A stretch of DNA of 64,000 nt from CAIZGX01 sp964385405 (GCA_964385405.1 CAYLOT010000009.1:1-64000), one strand, 5' to 3'; positions 32,322 through 41,299 are shown, numbered from the stretch's first letter. Translations and numbers: made by a program. The notes: generated by a model from the sequence alone, not told the origin.

Positions 32322-34328
32322 CTAAAATTTCAAGGCCCACTCGGTTGCTTCGCGAATAACTTTCTTCGCGTCGAGCAATGCCGTGTCGTTCGCACCACCG
32401 AGAACGTGAACAGGAACGCCCTCTTCCACCAACGATAAAATGTGCGTGGGAGTCGATTGCTGACCCAAGCACAACACCACAGCGTTTGGCTTCAACACAT
32501 AATCTATTCCGTTTGAGTTGAACAACAATTCTCCGCCAACGATACGAATTCCTGTGGTGCCGTTGAACACGCCCACTCCCAACTGCTGCAATTCAGTGCG
32601 GTGCGACCACACTGTTGTCTTGCCCAATTTATTTCCCAACTTCTTATTGCTTCGCTGAAGAATAGCCACCTCACGAAGTGGTGTGCGTTCTTGTTTGAGC
32701 TGAATCGCACCACGATGTTCAAGCTGCTGATCAATTCCCCAAAACGCATTGTACGCTTCTTTCGTTTCGCTGTCTTGCGTGAGCAAAGACGCCACGTCCA
32801 TGGCAATGCCGCCTGCACCCAGAATAACAATTTCTTCTCCTAAAGATTTGTATTGCTGAATGGCTTCAACATAATTCAAAACAGGTATTGAGCCGTCGTT
32901 TTCTTCCCAAGCATACGCGCTGGGAACCACGCCGGTAGACCAAACCACCTCTTCGAAATAATTCTCTTTGAAATTTTTCAGTTGGAAGGAAGTGTTCAAA
33001 TGAATCTTCACCTCGTGCATTTTCAATTGCTCAGTATAATAACGCAAAGTCTCTGCGAATTCTTCCTTCCCGGGAACCTGCGCGGCCAAGCGTAGCTGTC
33101 CTCCAATGGAATCTTGCTGTTCAAAGATTTCCACTTCATTGCCGCGCTGCGCCAAAACCAGCGCTGCTGTCAGCCCCGATACTCCTGCGCCAACAACTGC
33201 TACTTTCTTTTTATGTTCGGAAGGAACAATCTTCAATTGAAGTTCTCTTGCGGCAAACGGATTCACCAAGCACGATGCTATTTCACCCGAGAAGATCTGA
33301 TCGAGACACGCTTGATTGCAGCCCACGCAGGTGTTAATGAGGTTCGACTGATTTTGTTTGGCCTTCAACACAAAATTCGGATCGGCTAAAAACGGACGCG
33401 CAAGGCTCACGGCATCGGCCTTTCCAGATGAAATAATTTCTTCGGCCAACTCGGGTGTATTGATTCTGTTCGTTGCAGAAACCGGAATGGAAACGTGTTG
33501 CTTCAACAATTCCGCAGCCCAAACAAAAGAACCTCTTGGAACGCGCATGCTAATGGTGGGAATGCGCGCTTCGTGCCACCCAATGCCTGTATTCAACAAA
33601 TGAATGCCTTCTTTCTCCAAGGCCTTTGCAAAGGCAATGATCTCGTCTTTGCTGCTTCCTTCTTCCACCAAATCGGCAACTGAAATACGATAGATGAGCA
33701 TGAATTTTTCGTTCACAGCATTGCGAATACCGCGAACAATTTCAAGCGGCAAACGCATTCTGTTTTCAAAAGAACCTCCGTATTCGTCTTCGCGTTTGTT
33801 GGTTCGTGGCGCAATAAACTGGTGCAAAAAATAGCCTTCGCTCCCCATGATTTCCACGCCGTCGTATCCTGCAAGTTCAGCCAATTCCGCGCAGCGAATA
33901 AAATCGCAAACGGTTTGCTGAATCTCTTCAACTTTTAATGCGCGCGGCGTGTAAATGTTAATAGGCGCTTGCAACGCCGAAGCACTCACGCATTTGTCGT
34001 GCACGCCGTATCGTCCCGCATGCAGAATCTGCATGGCAATCTTTCCTTCGGCTTCGTGAACGGCTTCGGTAATGATTTTGTGTTTCGAAACTTCATTTTC
34101 TTGGTTGAAGCAAATCGCTCCCGGCCACAAGCGTCCTTCTTCATTCGGAGAAACACCTCCAGTGATCATGAGTCCGACTTCGCCTCTTGCACGTGTTGCG
34201 AAATACTCGGCCATGGCTTCGAATCCGTTTGGAAGTTCTTCCAATCCGGTGTGCATAGACCCCATGATGAATCTATTTTTTATTTCATTGTTTCCAATGG
34301 TAAGCGGACGAAGTGCTGCGTTAATCAT
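32322..34328 (-). CDS. fadH: NADPH-dependent 2,4-dienoyl-CoA reductase (FadH-like old-yellow-enzyme family)
   Basis: Multidomain flavo-iron-sulfur enzyme of 668 residues. An FMN-binding TIM barrel (about 1-320; NRFIMGSMHTGLE at the start) is followed by the 4Fe-4S cysteines in CVGCNQACLD and SCLVNP, then an FAD domain (VAVVGAGVSGLTAAL) and an NAD(P) domain (VILGAGGIAMDVASLL). It would reduce 2,4-dienoyl-CoA intermediates in oxidation of unsaturated fatty acids. The start at 34328 (MINAALRPLTIG) is where homology begins. It lies between the GH65 gene and the divergent Nudix-type regulator gene, so its own regulation may be affected by the operator there. Confidence 0.92.
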   Translation of the reverse strand: MINAALRPLTIGNNEIKNRFIMGSMHTGLEELPNGFEAMAEYFATRARGEVGLMITGGVSPNEEGRLWPGAICFNQENEVSKHKIITEAVHEAEGKIAMQILHAGRYGVHDKCVSASALQAPINIYTPRALKVEEIQQTVCDFIRCAELAELAGYDGVEIMGSEGYFLHQFIAPRTNKREDEYGGSFENRMRLPLEIVRGIRNAVNEKFMLIYRISVADLVEEGSSKDEIIAFAKALEKEGIHLLNTGIGWHEARIPTISMRVPRGSFVWAAELLKQHVSIPVSATNRINTPELAEEIISSGKADAVSLARPFLADPNFVLKAKQNQSNLINTCVGCNQACLDQIFSGEIASCLVNPFAARELQLKIVPSEHKKKVAVVGAGVSGLTAALVLAQRGNEVEIFEQQDSIGGQLRLAAQVPGKEEFAETLRYYTEQLKMHEVKIHLNTSFQLKNFKENYFEEVVWSTGVVPSAYAWEENDGSIPVLNYVEAIQQYKSLGEEIVILGAGGIAMDVASLLTQDSETKEAYNAFWGIDQQLEHRGAIQLKQERTPLREVAILQRSNKKLGNKLGKTTVWSHRTELQQLGVGVFNGTTGIRIVGGELLFNSNGIDYVLKPNAVVLCLGQQSTPTHILSLVEEGVPVHVLGGANDTALLDAKKVIREATEWALKF

Positions 34329-34357
34329 AGCCACGAATGTAAATGAAATTTTTGCTT

Positions 34358-34386
34358 TACATTTGAAAGTGTATTCAGCACACGAA
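34358..34386 (+). promoter_or_regulatory. Nudix-regulator promoter: TACATTTG and operator GTGTA-N5-CACAC
   Basis: TACATTTG at 34358-34365 is an exact Bacteroidota -7 box. Directly after it lies GTGTA-TTCAG-CACAC (34369-34383), the second copy of the palindrome found in the GH65 promoter. It would cover the transcription start. An additional inverted repeat AATGTAAA (34336-34343) / TTTACATT (34356-34363) overlaps the -7 box and faces fadH. Confidence 0.6.
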
Positions 34387-34391
34387 GTAAA

Positions 34392-35105
34392 ATGAGTAAG
34401 AAGAAAAGCGAACAAGCCCCTACGAACACCTTAGGAATGGATGTATCCGTTGACTGTGTAGTTTTCGGATTTGATAATGACACCTTGAAAGTTTTACTAA
34501 TTGAGCAAAAGCAGCCCGATACAGTTCATTTAAAAACACAGAAAGCCGTACCCGGAGATTTGGTTCTTGATAACGAAAGTTTAGACGAGGCTGCAAAGCG
34601 CATTCTTCAGGAATTGACTTCGTTGAAAGGAATTTACTTGAAGCAATTCCATGCCTTCGGAGATCCAAATCGTGTTCGTGGATTGAAAGATCAGCAATGG
34701 CTTCGAACCTTCCGTGTGAATCCGGAAAGACGCGTATTAACCATCGGATATTATTCTTTGGTGAAGTTGTCTGAGTTCAAACCGAAGGCAGCATCGTTTG
34801 CGGGCAACACCTACTGGGTAGACGTTTACAACATTCCTTCATTGGCCTTCGACCACAACGAAATTGTGCACAAAGCCTTGCTTATGCTGCGTCATGAACT
34901 TATGGCCGACCACATTGGATTCGAGCTTCTTCCCGAAAAATTCACGTTGTCGCAATTGCAGAAATTGTATGAGATTATTCTCGACAAAAAATTGGACAAG
35001 CGCAACTTCAGAAAAAATATTCTTCGCACAGAAACGGTTACAGCTTTAGAAGAAAAGCAACAAGGCGTGTTGCATAAACCCGCTCAATTGTTCCGTAAAA
35101 AATGA
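34392..35105 (+). CDS. Nudix-domain/winged-helix transcriptional regulator (NrtR/AraR-like)
   Basis: Protein of 237 residues with an N-terminal Nudix fold (about 15-150) and a C-terminal winged helix (about 165-225; LPEKFTLSQLQKLYEIIL, then NFRKNIL). The Nudix box region GDLVLDNESLDEAAKRILQEL lacks the REUXEE catalytic core (it has RILQEL). It is therefore probably a ligand-sensing domain with no hydrolase activity, as in NrtR and the Bacteroides AraR group. These repressors sense NAD-related nucleotides or phosphorylated sugars. The shared palindrome points to the GH65 gene and itself as targets. Its stop overlaps the CotH-type gene as ATGA. Confidence 0.87.
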   Translation: MSKKKSEQAPTNTLGMDVSVDCVVFGFDNDTLKVLLIEQKQPDTVHLKTQKAVPGDLVLDNESLDEAAKRILQELTSLKGIYLKQFHAFGDPNRVRGLKDQQWLRTFRVNPERRVLTIGYYSLVKLSEFKPKAASFAGNTYWVDVYNIPSLAFDHNEIVHKALLMLRHELMADHIGFELLPEKFTLSQLQKLYEIILDKKLDKRNFRKNILRTETVTALEEKQQGVLHKPAQLFRKK

Positions 35106-37300
35106 AGTCCCTAATTCTCTCTATTTCCTTCATTTTATTCGTTCAATTTCCTTTTGCACAACAACCGGCTTTTGGTGAAGCATTTCTTCAAAATGAAGTT
35201 GCGAGTATTTCCATTACGATCGACCCTGATTCTCTTCTTGCCATGTATAGCAACTTGGGAAATTCACATGAATTTCCTGCCGACATGGTCTACACTTTTT
35301 CAAACGGGTTTTCAGCCTACAGCCAAGTGGGCATTCGATTCCGAGGAAACACTTCTTTGAATGCACAAAAGAAATCATTCAAAATAATTCTAGACAAGTT
35401 CGTTGATCAGAATTTCTATGGATTGGAAGAGCTTAACCTGATTGCGAATCAGAATGACCCTTCTTTACTGCGCGCGAAATTGTGTTGGGATTTTTTCCGC
35501 AACGCGGGTTTGCCTGCGTGCAGAACATCCCATGTGCGCGTATACTTGAACGGAACCTATGCAGGTGTGTATGTCAATGTTGAACATATAGACAGTCACT
35601 TTGCAGATGCTCGTTTCGACGATGGTACAGGCAATTTATGGAAGTGCTTGTGGGGTTCTGACCTTACGTTTCAAGGGACCAATCCAATGTTATACACCGA
35701 CGATGCCTATGACCTTATTGAAAACGAATTCCTGAACAACTACAGCGAATTGGCGCAATTTATAAACGTATTGAACAACACGCCGCTTTCTTCGCTTCCC
35801 TGTGAACTCGAAAAGGTTTTCAATGTACATGACTATTTGAAAATTATGGCGGCCGATATTCTGTTGGGAAATTGGGACAACTACATTTTCAACAAAAATA
35901 ATTTCTACCTCTATCACAACGAGAAAACCGGAAAGCTCGAATACATTCCTTACGACCTCGACAATACGTTGGGCATCGACTGGGTGAACGTTGATTGGGC
36001 GCAACGCAATCTCTACACTTGGACCACTTCAAGCAACCGACCGCTTTTCACGCGACTGCTTCAAATTCCTGCGTATCGCAATGAATTCAGCAACTACGTG
36101 AATGAATTTGTTGCCACCACATTTAACGCGAACGCCATTGAATTACAAGCGCAACAAATTCAGAACATTATAGCAGCAGCAGCAATTGAAGACACGTTGC
36201 GTCCGCTCGATTTCGGGTTTACGACCGATGATTTTTTAAACAGCATCAATTCAGCTTGGGGCGGACACGTGGCTTATGGCATTGTGCCCTTCGTTCAAAC
36301 GCGCGCTACGCAAGCGCTTCAGCAACTCGAAAACCTTCAGCCTTTTACAAGTATCTTCAACGTGGTTCCGAAATTTCAAAACGACAGCCTCTTCGTTACC
36401 TTCCAAAGCAATCTCAATGCAAATGAACTTGCTGTGGTATGGAAGGAAATTGGAACTTCAACTTGGAATATTGAAACACCTGCCTCTGAAGGATTCTATG
36501 GAATAACCGACCAGCTCTACTCTTTCGCCGGCACTCTTCCGACCGACAGTATAAACGTTATAGTGGGTGCCATTCCGTTAATTTGGGTGAACGATATCGA
36601 TGACCACGATTGTAATTTTATCTATTTATATGGAAAAGAATCTAGTTCTCCATTAGTCATAAACGAACTTGCTCCAAGAGGAACGGATAACTGCATTGAT
36701 TTTTTTGGCTCGAACGAAGATTGGATTGAATTATACAATCCTGGTCCGTCAGCAGTTTATTTAGGTAACAAGTTCATCTCTGACGACCCAAGTGATTGGA
36801 ATAAATGGCCTTTGCCGAATGTGACACTTGATCCGGGAGAATTTCAATTGCTCTTCGCAGACAATGAACCTGAACAAGGTGTAAATCACTTAGATTTCAA
36901 ACTGAATGGAACTTCCGAAACCATTTATGTCTCTGAGGTTCAAAATAACGCTCGTCTTCTAATAGACTCAATTACGTATTTCAATGTTCCAATAAACAAT
37001 TCATTCGGAAGAGAGGCCGATGCCAGTCCGATTTGGATAAACTGGAACGTATCTACGCCGAATACAAGCAATCTTGCGGTAAGTGTGAATGAATTTTCAT
37101 CTGGTATTTCAATTTACCCAAATCCGGTTATTGAATTGCTTCACAGCACAGAAAAGATATCTGGAAGAATTGTTTCTTCAAGTGGACAAACTGTTTTGTT
37201 TTTCAGCAATACGCAAGAAATCGACTGTCGAAATTTGCCTTCAGGCGTTTACACCTTGCTTACTGACAAAAGTCTTTTCCGATTTATTAAATCGAATTAA
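35102..37300 (+). CDS. CotH kinase family surface protein with lamin-tail domain and T9SS sorting signal
   Basis: Secreted protein of 732 residues. The signal peptide is about 1-19. The CotH-like domain (about 40-400) shows VGIRFRGNTSL, the RAKLCWDFFRNAGLPA segment and the kinase-like core GNWDNYIFNKNNFYLYH with YIPYDLDNTLG; its Asp and Asn residues match the metal/ATP site of spore-coat CotH kinases. A lamin-tail domain follows (about 520-640; VINELAPRG, DWIELYNPG). The C-terminal 75 residues end in a type A T9SS sorting domain (SIYPNPV, then LPSGVYTLL). It is translationally coupled to the regulator gene, although a regulatory link is not obvious. Confidence 0.88.
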   Translation: MKSLILSISFILFVQFPFAQQPAFGEAFLQNEVASISITIDPDSLLAMYSNLGNSHEFPADMVYTFSNGFSAYSQVGIRFRGNTSLNAQKKSFKIILDKFVDQNFYGLEELNLIANQNDPSLLRAKLCWDFFRNAGLPACRTSHVRVYLNGTYAGVYVNVEHIDSHFADARFDDGTGNLWKCLWGSDLTFQGTNPMLYTDDAYDLIENEFLNNYSELAQFINVLNNTPLSSLPCELEKVFNVHDYLKIMAADILLGNWDNYIFNKNNFYLYHNEKTGKLEYIPYDLDNTLGIDWVNVDWAQRNLYTWTTSSNRPLFTRLLQIPAYRNEFSNYVNEFVATTFNANAIELQAQQIQNIIAAAAIEDTLRPLDFGFTTDDFLNSINSAWGGHVAYGIVPFVQTRATQALQQLENLQPFTSIFNVVPKFQNDSLFVTFQSNLNANELAVVWKEIGTSTWNIETPASEGFYGITDQLYSFAGTLPTDSINVIVGAIPLIWVNDIDDHDCNFIYLYGKESSSPLVINELAPRGTDNCIDFFGSNEDWIELYNPGPSAVYLGNKFISDDPSDWNKWPLPNVTLDPGEFQLLFADNEPEQGVNHLDFKLNGTSETIYVSEVQNNARLLIDSITYFNVPINNSFGREADASPIWINWNVSTPNTSNLAVSVNEFSSGISIYPNPVIELLHSTEKISGRIVSSSGQTVLFFSNTQEIDCRNLPSGVYTLLTDKSLFRFIKSN

Positions 37301-37333
37301 GGTAATCTAGAGTTGCCTTTGTAACTTGCAGGC

Positions 37334-38332
37334 ATGTATTACAGCGACTATCTAAAACTGGGAGACGTTCTTAACGCGCAAGAACTCGAAAGCGATAAAC
37401 AAGGAAAACACGCTCACGACGAGATGTTGTTTATAGTTATTCATCAATCGTACGAATTGTGGTTCAAGCAGATTTTATTCGAAATGAAATCGGTGTACGA
37501 CATTCTTGCGAAAGAGAACATTAACGACAACAGTCCTGAGTTGCAAATCGCTGTAAACCGCATGCACCGGGTTACAGAGATTCTTCGCATTTTGGTAGAC
37601 AAGATTAATATTTTGGAAACCATGTCGGCGCAAGACTTCCTCGACTTCCGCGACATGCTTCGTCCGGCCAGCGGATTCCAAAGCATGCAATTCAAAGTTT
37701 TAGAAACCTTGTTGGGATTGAAAGTGGAAGAGCGTCATGGACAAGAATATTTCACCAGTCAATTACGCAGCGAAGACGCGAAGCAAATTTATGCCTTAGC
37801 GAAAGAAACAACGTTGTTGGAATTGGTGAACAACTGGTTAGAGCGAATGCCATTTTTCGAAGAGAAATATTGGGGCAATGACGATTTTTGCACGCAATAC
37901 AGAAATGCCTATTCCTCTTCACTGAGTGAAATGGAAATGCAAAACTTAAGAGCATTTGACGAATTGTTTATGTCGAATGAACCGGTTGAAAACAGAAAGT
38001 TAAGTGCGAAAGCCAGAAGAGCTGGACTCTTCATCATGTTGTACCGCGACTATCCGATACTTCAAAATCCGTATAGAATAATTAATTCACTTCTCGACAT
38101 TGACGAATTGTTGGCTACATGGAGATGGCGCCACATGAACATGGTTCACCGCATGATTGGCGGAAGATCGGGTACAGGCGGAAGCACAGGAAAAGGATAT
38201 TTGAGAGAAGCGGCTATGAAGCATTACGTGTTTCAAGAGTTCGCTGAATTAACTTCTTTCTTGGTTGAACGAAGAAAATTCCCAAGTATTAGTCCTGAAT
38301 TATCGAAGAAACTCGGCTTCGAGAATGGATAG
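37334..38332 (+). CDS. kynA: Tryptophan 2,3-dioxygenase
   Basis: Heme enzyme of 332 residues that opens the indole ring of tryptophan to N-formylkynurenine, the first step of the kynurenine pathway. Conserved substrate and heme-pocket segments are present: HDEMLFIVIHQSYELWFKQ near residues 28-46 and RHMNMVHRMIGGRSGTGGSTG near 257-277, which contains the heme-ligand histidine and the substrate-binding Arg/Thr. It stands alone; no kynureninase or formamidase gene is nearby. The 38 bases to the convergent prmA gene consist of repeats. Confidence 0.96.
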   Translation: MYYSDYLKLGDVLNAQELESDKQGKHAHDEMLFIVIHQSYELWFKQILFEMKSVYDILAKENINDNSPELQIAVNRMHRVTEILRILVDKINILETMSAQDFLDFRDMLRPASGFQSMQFKVLETLLGLKVEERHGQEYFTSQLRSEDAKQIYALAKETTLLELVNNWLERMPFFEEKYWGNDDFCTQYRNAYSSSLSEMEMQNLRAFDELFMSNEPVENRKLSAKARRAGLFIMLYRDYPILQNPYRIINSLLDIDELLATWRWRHMNMVHRMIGGRSGTGGSTGKGYLREAAMKHYVFQEFAELTSFLVERRKFPSISPELSKKLGFENG

Positions 38333-38337
38333 ATAGC

Positions 38338-38366
38338 TTTGCGAGGGCAACTGGCGTTGCGAGGGC
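38338..38366. repeat. GCGAGGG repeat units between kynA and prmA
   Basis: TTTGCGAGGGC at 38338-38348 and GTTGCGAGGGC at 38356-38366, separated by AACTGGC. They fill the gap between the two convergent stop codons and match units at 40036-40081 and, reversed, 28385-28441. Confidence 0.65.
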
Positions 38367-38370
38367 GATT

Positions 38371-39195
38371 TCATCGACGCACCAAGTAAAGCATCGTCCA
38401 TTCATCGCGAACGCGAGTTTCTTTCCATTCGAATGCTGAAAAGGCTTCAAGCAAGGCGGGGACGTCGTTTTCGTAGAATCCGCTGAGTAACAAAGGCGCT
38501 CCAGACTTCGTGGCGTTTTCGTAATGCTTGGCTTGCGCCAAGAGAATGTTCCGATTGATATTGGCAATGAAGACATCTGCACTCTTTCCTTCCAGTAAAT
38601 CTTCAACACCTAAAAGCGCTTCAATCTTCGTGCAGCTGTTACGCTCCAAATTTTCTAAGGCGTTCTCATACGCCCACTCGTCTATGTCAATGGCCCAAAC
38701 TTTCTTCGCGCCGAGATTCTCTGCTGCAATGGCCAACACAGCTGTTCCACTTCCCATGTCAATGACTTCCTTGTCTTTCAAATCAAGCTCGAACATTTTC
38801 TGAAGAACCAAATACGTAGTTGCATGATGACCAGTGCCGAAGCTCATCTTCGGTTCAATGATTAAGTCGAGAACACCTTCCTTCGGTTCGTGAAACGGCG
38901 CTCTCACGCGACAAAGATTATCGACATCAATTGGATCGAATTGCGATTCCCACTCTGCATTCCAGTTGATGTCTTCCATTTCCTTCTTCGAGAACTGAAT
39001 GGAAATGTCTTCAATGGTTAATTCCAACAAAGCGTGCTGCAATTCTTCTGTATCGAATTGCGTTGGCACATAGGCCTCTACTCCACTTTCCGTTTCCTGA
39101 AAACTATCGAAAGCCAATTCGCTTAATGAAGCAATCACTAAATCGTTTCCCGGAATAGTCGGAGAAACTTCAAAGGTGTAAACGGTGTATTGCAT
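38371..39195 (-). CDS. prmA: Ribosomal protein L11 methyltransferase
   Basis: Methyltransferase of 274 residues with an N-terminal substrate-recognition domain (about 1-95) and a C-terminal SAM domain. Diagnostic PrmA features are EPKMSFGTGHHATT near 113-126, motif I VIDMGSGTAVLAI, and the NIN motif in FIANINRNIL. It trimethylates ribosomal protein L11. The start overlaps the tpiA stop as TAATG, so the two genes are cotranscribed. Confidence 0.95.
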   Translation of the reverse strand: MQYTVYTFEVSPTIPGNDLVIASLSELAFDSFQETESGVEAYVPTQFDTEELQHALLELTIEDISIQFSKKEMEDINWNAEWESQFDPIDVDNLCRVRAPFHEPKEGVLDLIIEPKMSFGTGHHATTYLVLQKMFELDLKDKEVIDMGSGTAVLAIAAENLGAKKVWAIDIDEWAYENALENLERNSCTKIEALLGVEDLLEGKSADVFIANINRNILLAQAKHYENATKSGAPLLLSGFYENDVPALLEAFSAFEWKETRVRDEWTMLYLVRR

Positions 39196-39929
39196 TAGGC
39201 GTTGTAGATAAATTCAAAGTCAGCAACCTTCAAAGAAGCACCGCCAATAAGCCCGCCATCAACATCTTCACATGCCAATAAAGCCTGTGCATTCGAGGCG
39301 TTCATACTTCCACCGTATAAAATCTGAATGTCGTTAGCTACTTCTCCGAACATTGTTTTCAAAAACGAACGAATATGTGCATGCATCTCTTGAGCTTGCT
39401 CATTGCTAGCCGTAACACCAGTTCCAATGGCCCAAACGGGTTCGTATGCAATAACAATATTTTTCATTTGTGTTGAAGAAAGATGTCCAATTACTTCTTC
39501 AATTTGCTTTGTTACCGTAACAAAATGCAATTCGTTGTTGCGCTCTTCAAGCGTTTCTCCAATGCAATAAATAGCAGTAAGATCACTGGCTAACAACTGA
39601 TCTACTTTGCGTTTCAACAATTCTGACGTTTCGTTGTGGTATTGTCTGCGCTCACTGTGACCAACCAAACTTCCCTTCACGCCTAACGAAGCCAACATGG
39701 CTGCAGAAATTTCTCCGGTGAATGCTCCCTTCTCATGTGCGCTGCAGTCTTGCGCGAACACCGACAATTGCGGATGTGTTGGACACAACCCTGCTAGGTA
39801 ACATGCGGGCACACAAACGGCGATTGATTTATTGTTGGAAGGAAATTCATTCACACTGTTGAATAACGATTTCGCCTCTTCCCAAGAGGTGTTCATTTTC
39901 CAGTTACCGGCGATGAGTTTTGAGCGCAT
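39195..39929 (-). CDS. tpiA: Triosephosphate isomerase
   Basis: Glycolytic TIM barrel of 244 residues. Catalytic residues are all present: N9 and K11 in GNWKMN, H91 in GHSERR and E163 in YEPVWAIGTG; the phosphate-binding LYGGSM and GLIGGASL loops are intact. It interconverts dihydroxyacetone phosphate and glyceraldehyde 3-phosphate. It is the first gene of the tpiA-prmA pair. Confidence 0.98.
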   Translation of the reverse strand: MRSKLIAGNWKMNTSWEEAKSLFNSVNEFPSNNKSIAVCVPACYLAGLCPTHPQLSVFAQDCSAHEKGAFTGEISAAMLASLGVKGSLVGHSERRQYHNETSELLKRKVDQLLASDLTAIYCIGETLEERNNELHFVTVTKQIEEVIGHLSSTQMKNIVIAYEPVWAIGTGVTASNEQAQEMHAHIRSFLKTMFGEVANDIQILYGGSMNASNAQALLACEDVDGGLIGGASLKVADFEFIYNA

Positions 39930-39948
39930 GTTCTAAAGTTTTGGCAAA

Positions 39949-40015
39949 TGTAAGAGAAGTTCAAACAAGGTAAGAGAAGTTAAGAAAAGGGAAGAGAGGG
40001 GAAGACAGGGGAAGA
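39949..40015 (+). repeat. Purine-rich dispersed element, copy 3 (longest)
   Basis: Begins with TAAGAGAAGTTC, then AAGAGAAGTTAAGAAAAGGG and three GGGAAGA-type units (GGGAAGAGA, GGGGAAGACA, GGGGAAGAAT). It lies upstream of the serine hydrolase gene and 23 bases upstream of the tpiA start codon on the other strand. Confidence 0.65.
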
Positions 40016-40017
40016 AT

Positions 40018-40100
40018 GTGCGAAGCACCAATAGCGTTGCGAGGGCGAGTGCTTCGCGAGGGCAACATCCGTTGCGAGGGTCCTGCTGACGAAGGTTGCG
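40018..40100. repeat. Mini-hairpin plus GCGAGGG units upstream of the serine hydrolase
   Basis: GTGC(GAA)GCAC at 40018-40028 contains the GCGAAGC core. It is followed by GTTGCGAGGGC (40036-40046), GCTTCGCGAGGGC (40051-40063) and CGTTGCGAGGGT (40070-40081), then CTGACGAAGG. The units alternate with short variable spacers. Confidence 0.7.
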
Positions 40101-40149
40101 TATTGAAATCCAATTTTGAAGACAAAAATGAAAATGTCATATTTCAATA
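40101..40149. promoter_or_regulatory. Inverted repeat TATTGAAAT/ATTTCAATA in the serine hydrolase upstream region
   Basis: A perfect 9-base inverted repeat (40101-40109 and 40141-40149) with a 31-base A-rich spacer. A second hairpin CGTCC/GGACG with loop ACTGCAAG is at 40178-40195, 20 bases before the ATG. Neither matches a known riboswitch; they may be operator or leader structures. No convincing -7 box was identified. Confidence 0.35.
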
Positions 40150-40214
40150 GTTTAATATAAATATCCTACATTCACCACGTCCACTGCAAGGGACGAACCA
40201 ACACGTTTTAAAAT

Positions 40215-41246
40215 ATGATTTCAAAAAAGAAAGCGCTTACCGCGGTGCTTGTTAGTTCTGTGCTATGTAGCACTGCGACGTATGTAATAGTCAATAAGAC
40301 TTCTTTAAAAAAGGAAGTAACACCTGTGAATGCTGCCGATTGTTCCTATAATATCAAGCGTCTGCTCGGCTACGAATACATAAAACCTCTGGAATATGCC
40401 GAGCCTGAGAATGAATCGGCATTGTACAATTCTTTCAAAACGAAGGTAGATGCGCTTGTTGCAGAAAAGAAGAAAGCGGGATTATTAAACAACGCTTCTG
40501 TTTATCTGCGCGATTTCAAGAAAGGAAATTGGATGAGCTTTCAAGGAAAAGTTCCGTTTCATCCGGGCTCGTTGATTAAAGTTCCCATTCTCATTTCTTA
40601 TTTGAAATTTGAAGAACATAGACCTGGAATATTGAATGCCCCTGTAACCTTCGAAGCGGGACAATACATTCCTTCACAGTCGTACAATTCAAAACAAATT
40701 GAAGTTGGAAAGACGTATACCATCAAAGAGCTGTTAGAATACATGATCAAATATTCCGACAACAATGCGACTTTTTTGTTGAAGAAAAACTTAGACGTCG
40801 CACAATTCAAAAAGACATACGACAACGTTGGTCTTGCTGTTCCTAATATTATGGATGTCAATTATAGCCTTTCGGCGGAAGATTTCTCAGTTTTCATGAA
40901 AGTCTTATTTAATGCGGGATATTTATCCATTGCCAACTCTGAATATGCACTTAAGCTTTTATCGGAATGTGATTTCAAAGAAGGATTTGCAAAGGGTCTT
41001 CCTGCGGGAACTCCGGTTGCACATAAGTTCGGCGAATGGGGCGACGGTGGAATGAATCATGAATTACACGAGTCTGGTATTATTTACATTGACGGGGAAG
41101 CTTTTCTGCTAACGGTTATGACAAGCGGAAAAAGTATTCCTGAGTTAGCTAAAACCCTACAAGAAATCTCTGCATTGTTCGATCAAGAATTAGATGATCC
41201 GAATAAGGCGAATGGGTTGTTTCAGAAGAAAAATATTCTTCTATAG
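40215..41246 (+). CDS. Class A beta-lactamase-related serine hydrolase
   Basis: Exported penicillin-recognising-fold protein of 343 residues with an N-terminal hydrophobic segment (about 7-27, probably an anchor or signal). The catalytic SxxK is S119-L-I-K122, the SDN triad is S181-D182-N183, and the third motif (normally KTG/KSG) reads K-F-G in AHKFGEWG. The C-terminal 20 residues are a charged tail. It may be a beta-lactamase or a peptidoglycan-active or esterase relative; the altered KFG and the leading tail make true beta-lactamase activity uncertain. It is bracketed by mini-hairpins and by two direct copies of the purine-rich element. Confidence 0.82.
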   Translation: MISKKKALTAVLVSSVLCSTATYVIVNKTSLKKEVTPVNAADCSYNIKRLLGYEYIKPLEYAEPENESALYNSFKTKVDALVAEKKKAGLLNNASVYLRDFKKGNWMSFQGKVPFHPGSLIKVPILISYLKFEEHRPGILNAPVTFEAGQYIPSQSYNSKQIEVGKTYTIKELLEYMIKYSDNNATFLLKKNLDVAQFKKTYDNVGLAVPNIMDVNYSLSAEDFSVFMKVLFNAGYLSIANSEYALKLLSECDFKEGFAKGLPAGTPVAHKFGEWGDGGMNHELHESGIIYIDGEAFLLTVMTSGKSIPELAKTLQEISALFDQELDDPNKANGLFQKKNILL

Positions 41247-41253
41247 AACGAAT

Positions 41254-41266
41254 GTGGCGCAGCCAC
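41254..41266. repeat. Mini-hairpin GTGGC(GCA)GCCAC
   Basis: A perfect five-base stem with a GNA loop, 8 bases after the serine hydrolase stop. It may double as a transcript 3' structure, but no T-run follows. Confidence 0.65.
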
Positions 41267-41299
41267 TCATATTGCAGAGCAACGAATGCCTTTTTAAAG

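Noticed and set aside
40215..41246. Acquired antibiotic-resistance beta-lactamase
   Set aside because: The third motif is KFG, there is a long N-terminal region, and no integron or IS flanks it; it is more likely a chromosomal serine hydrolase.
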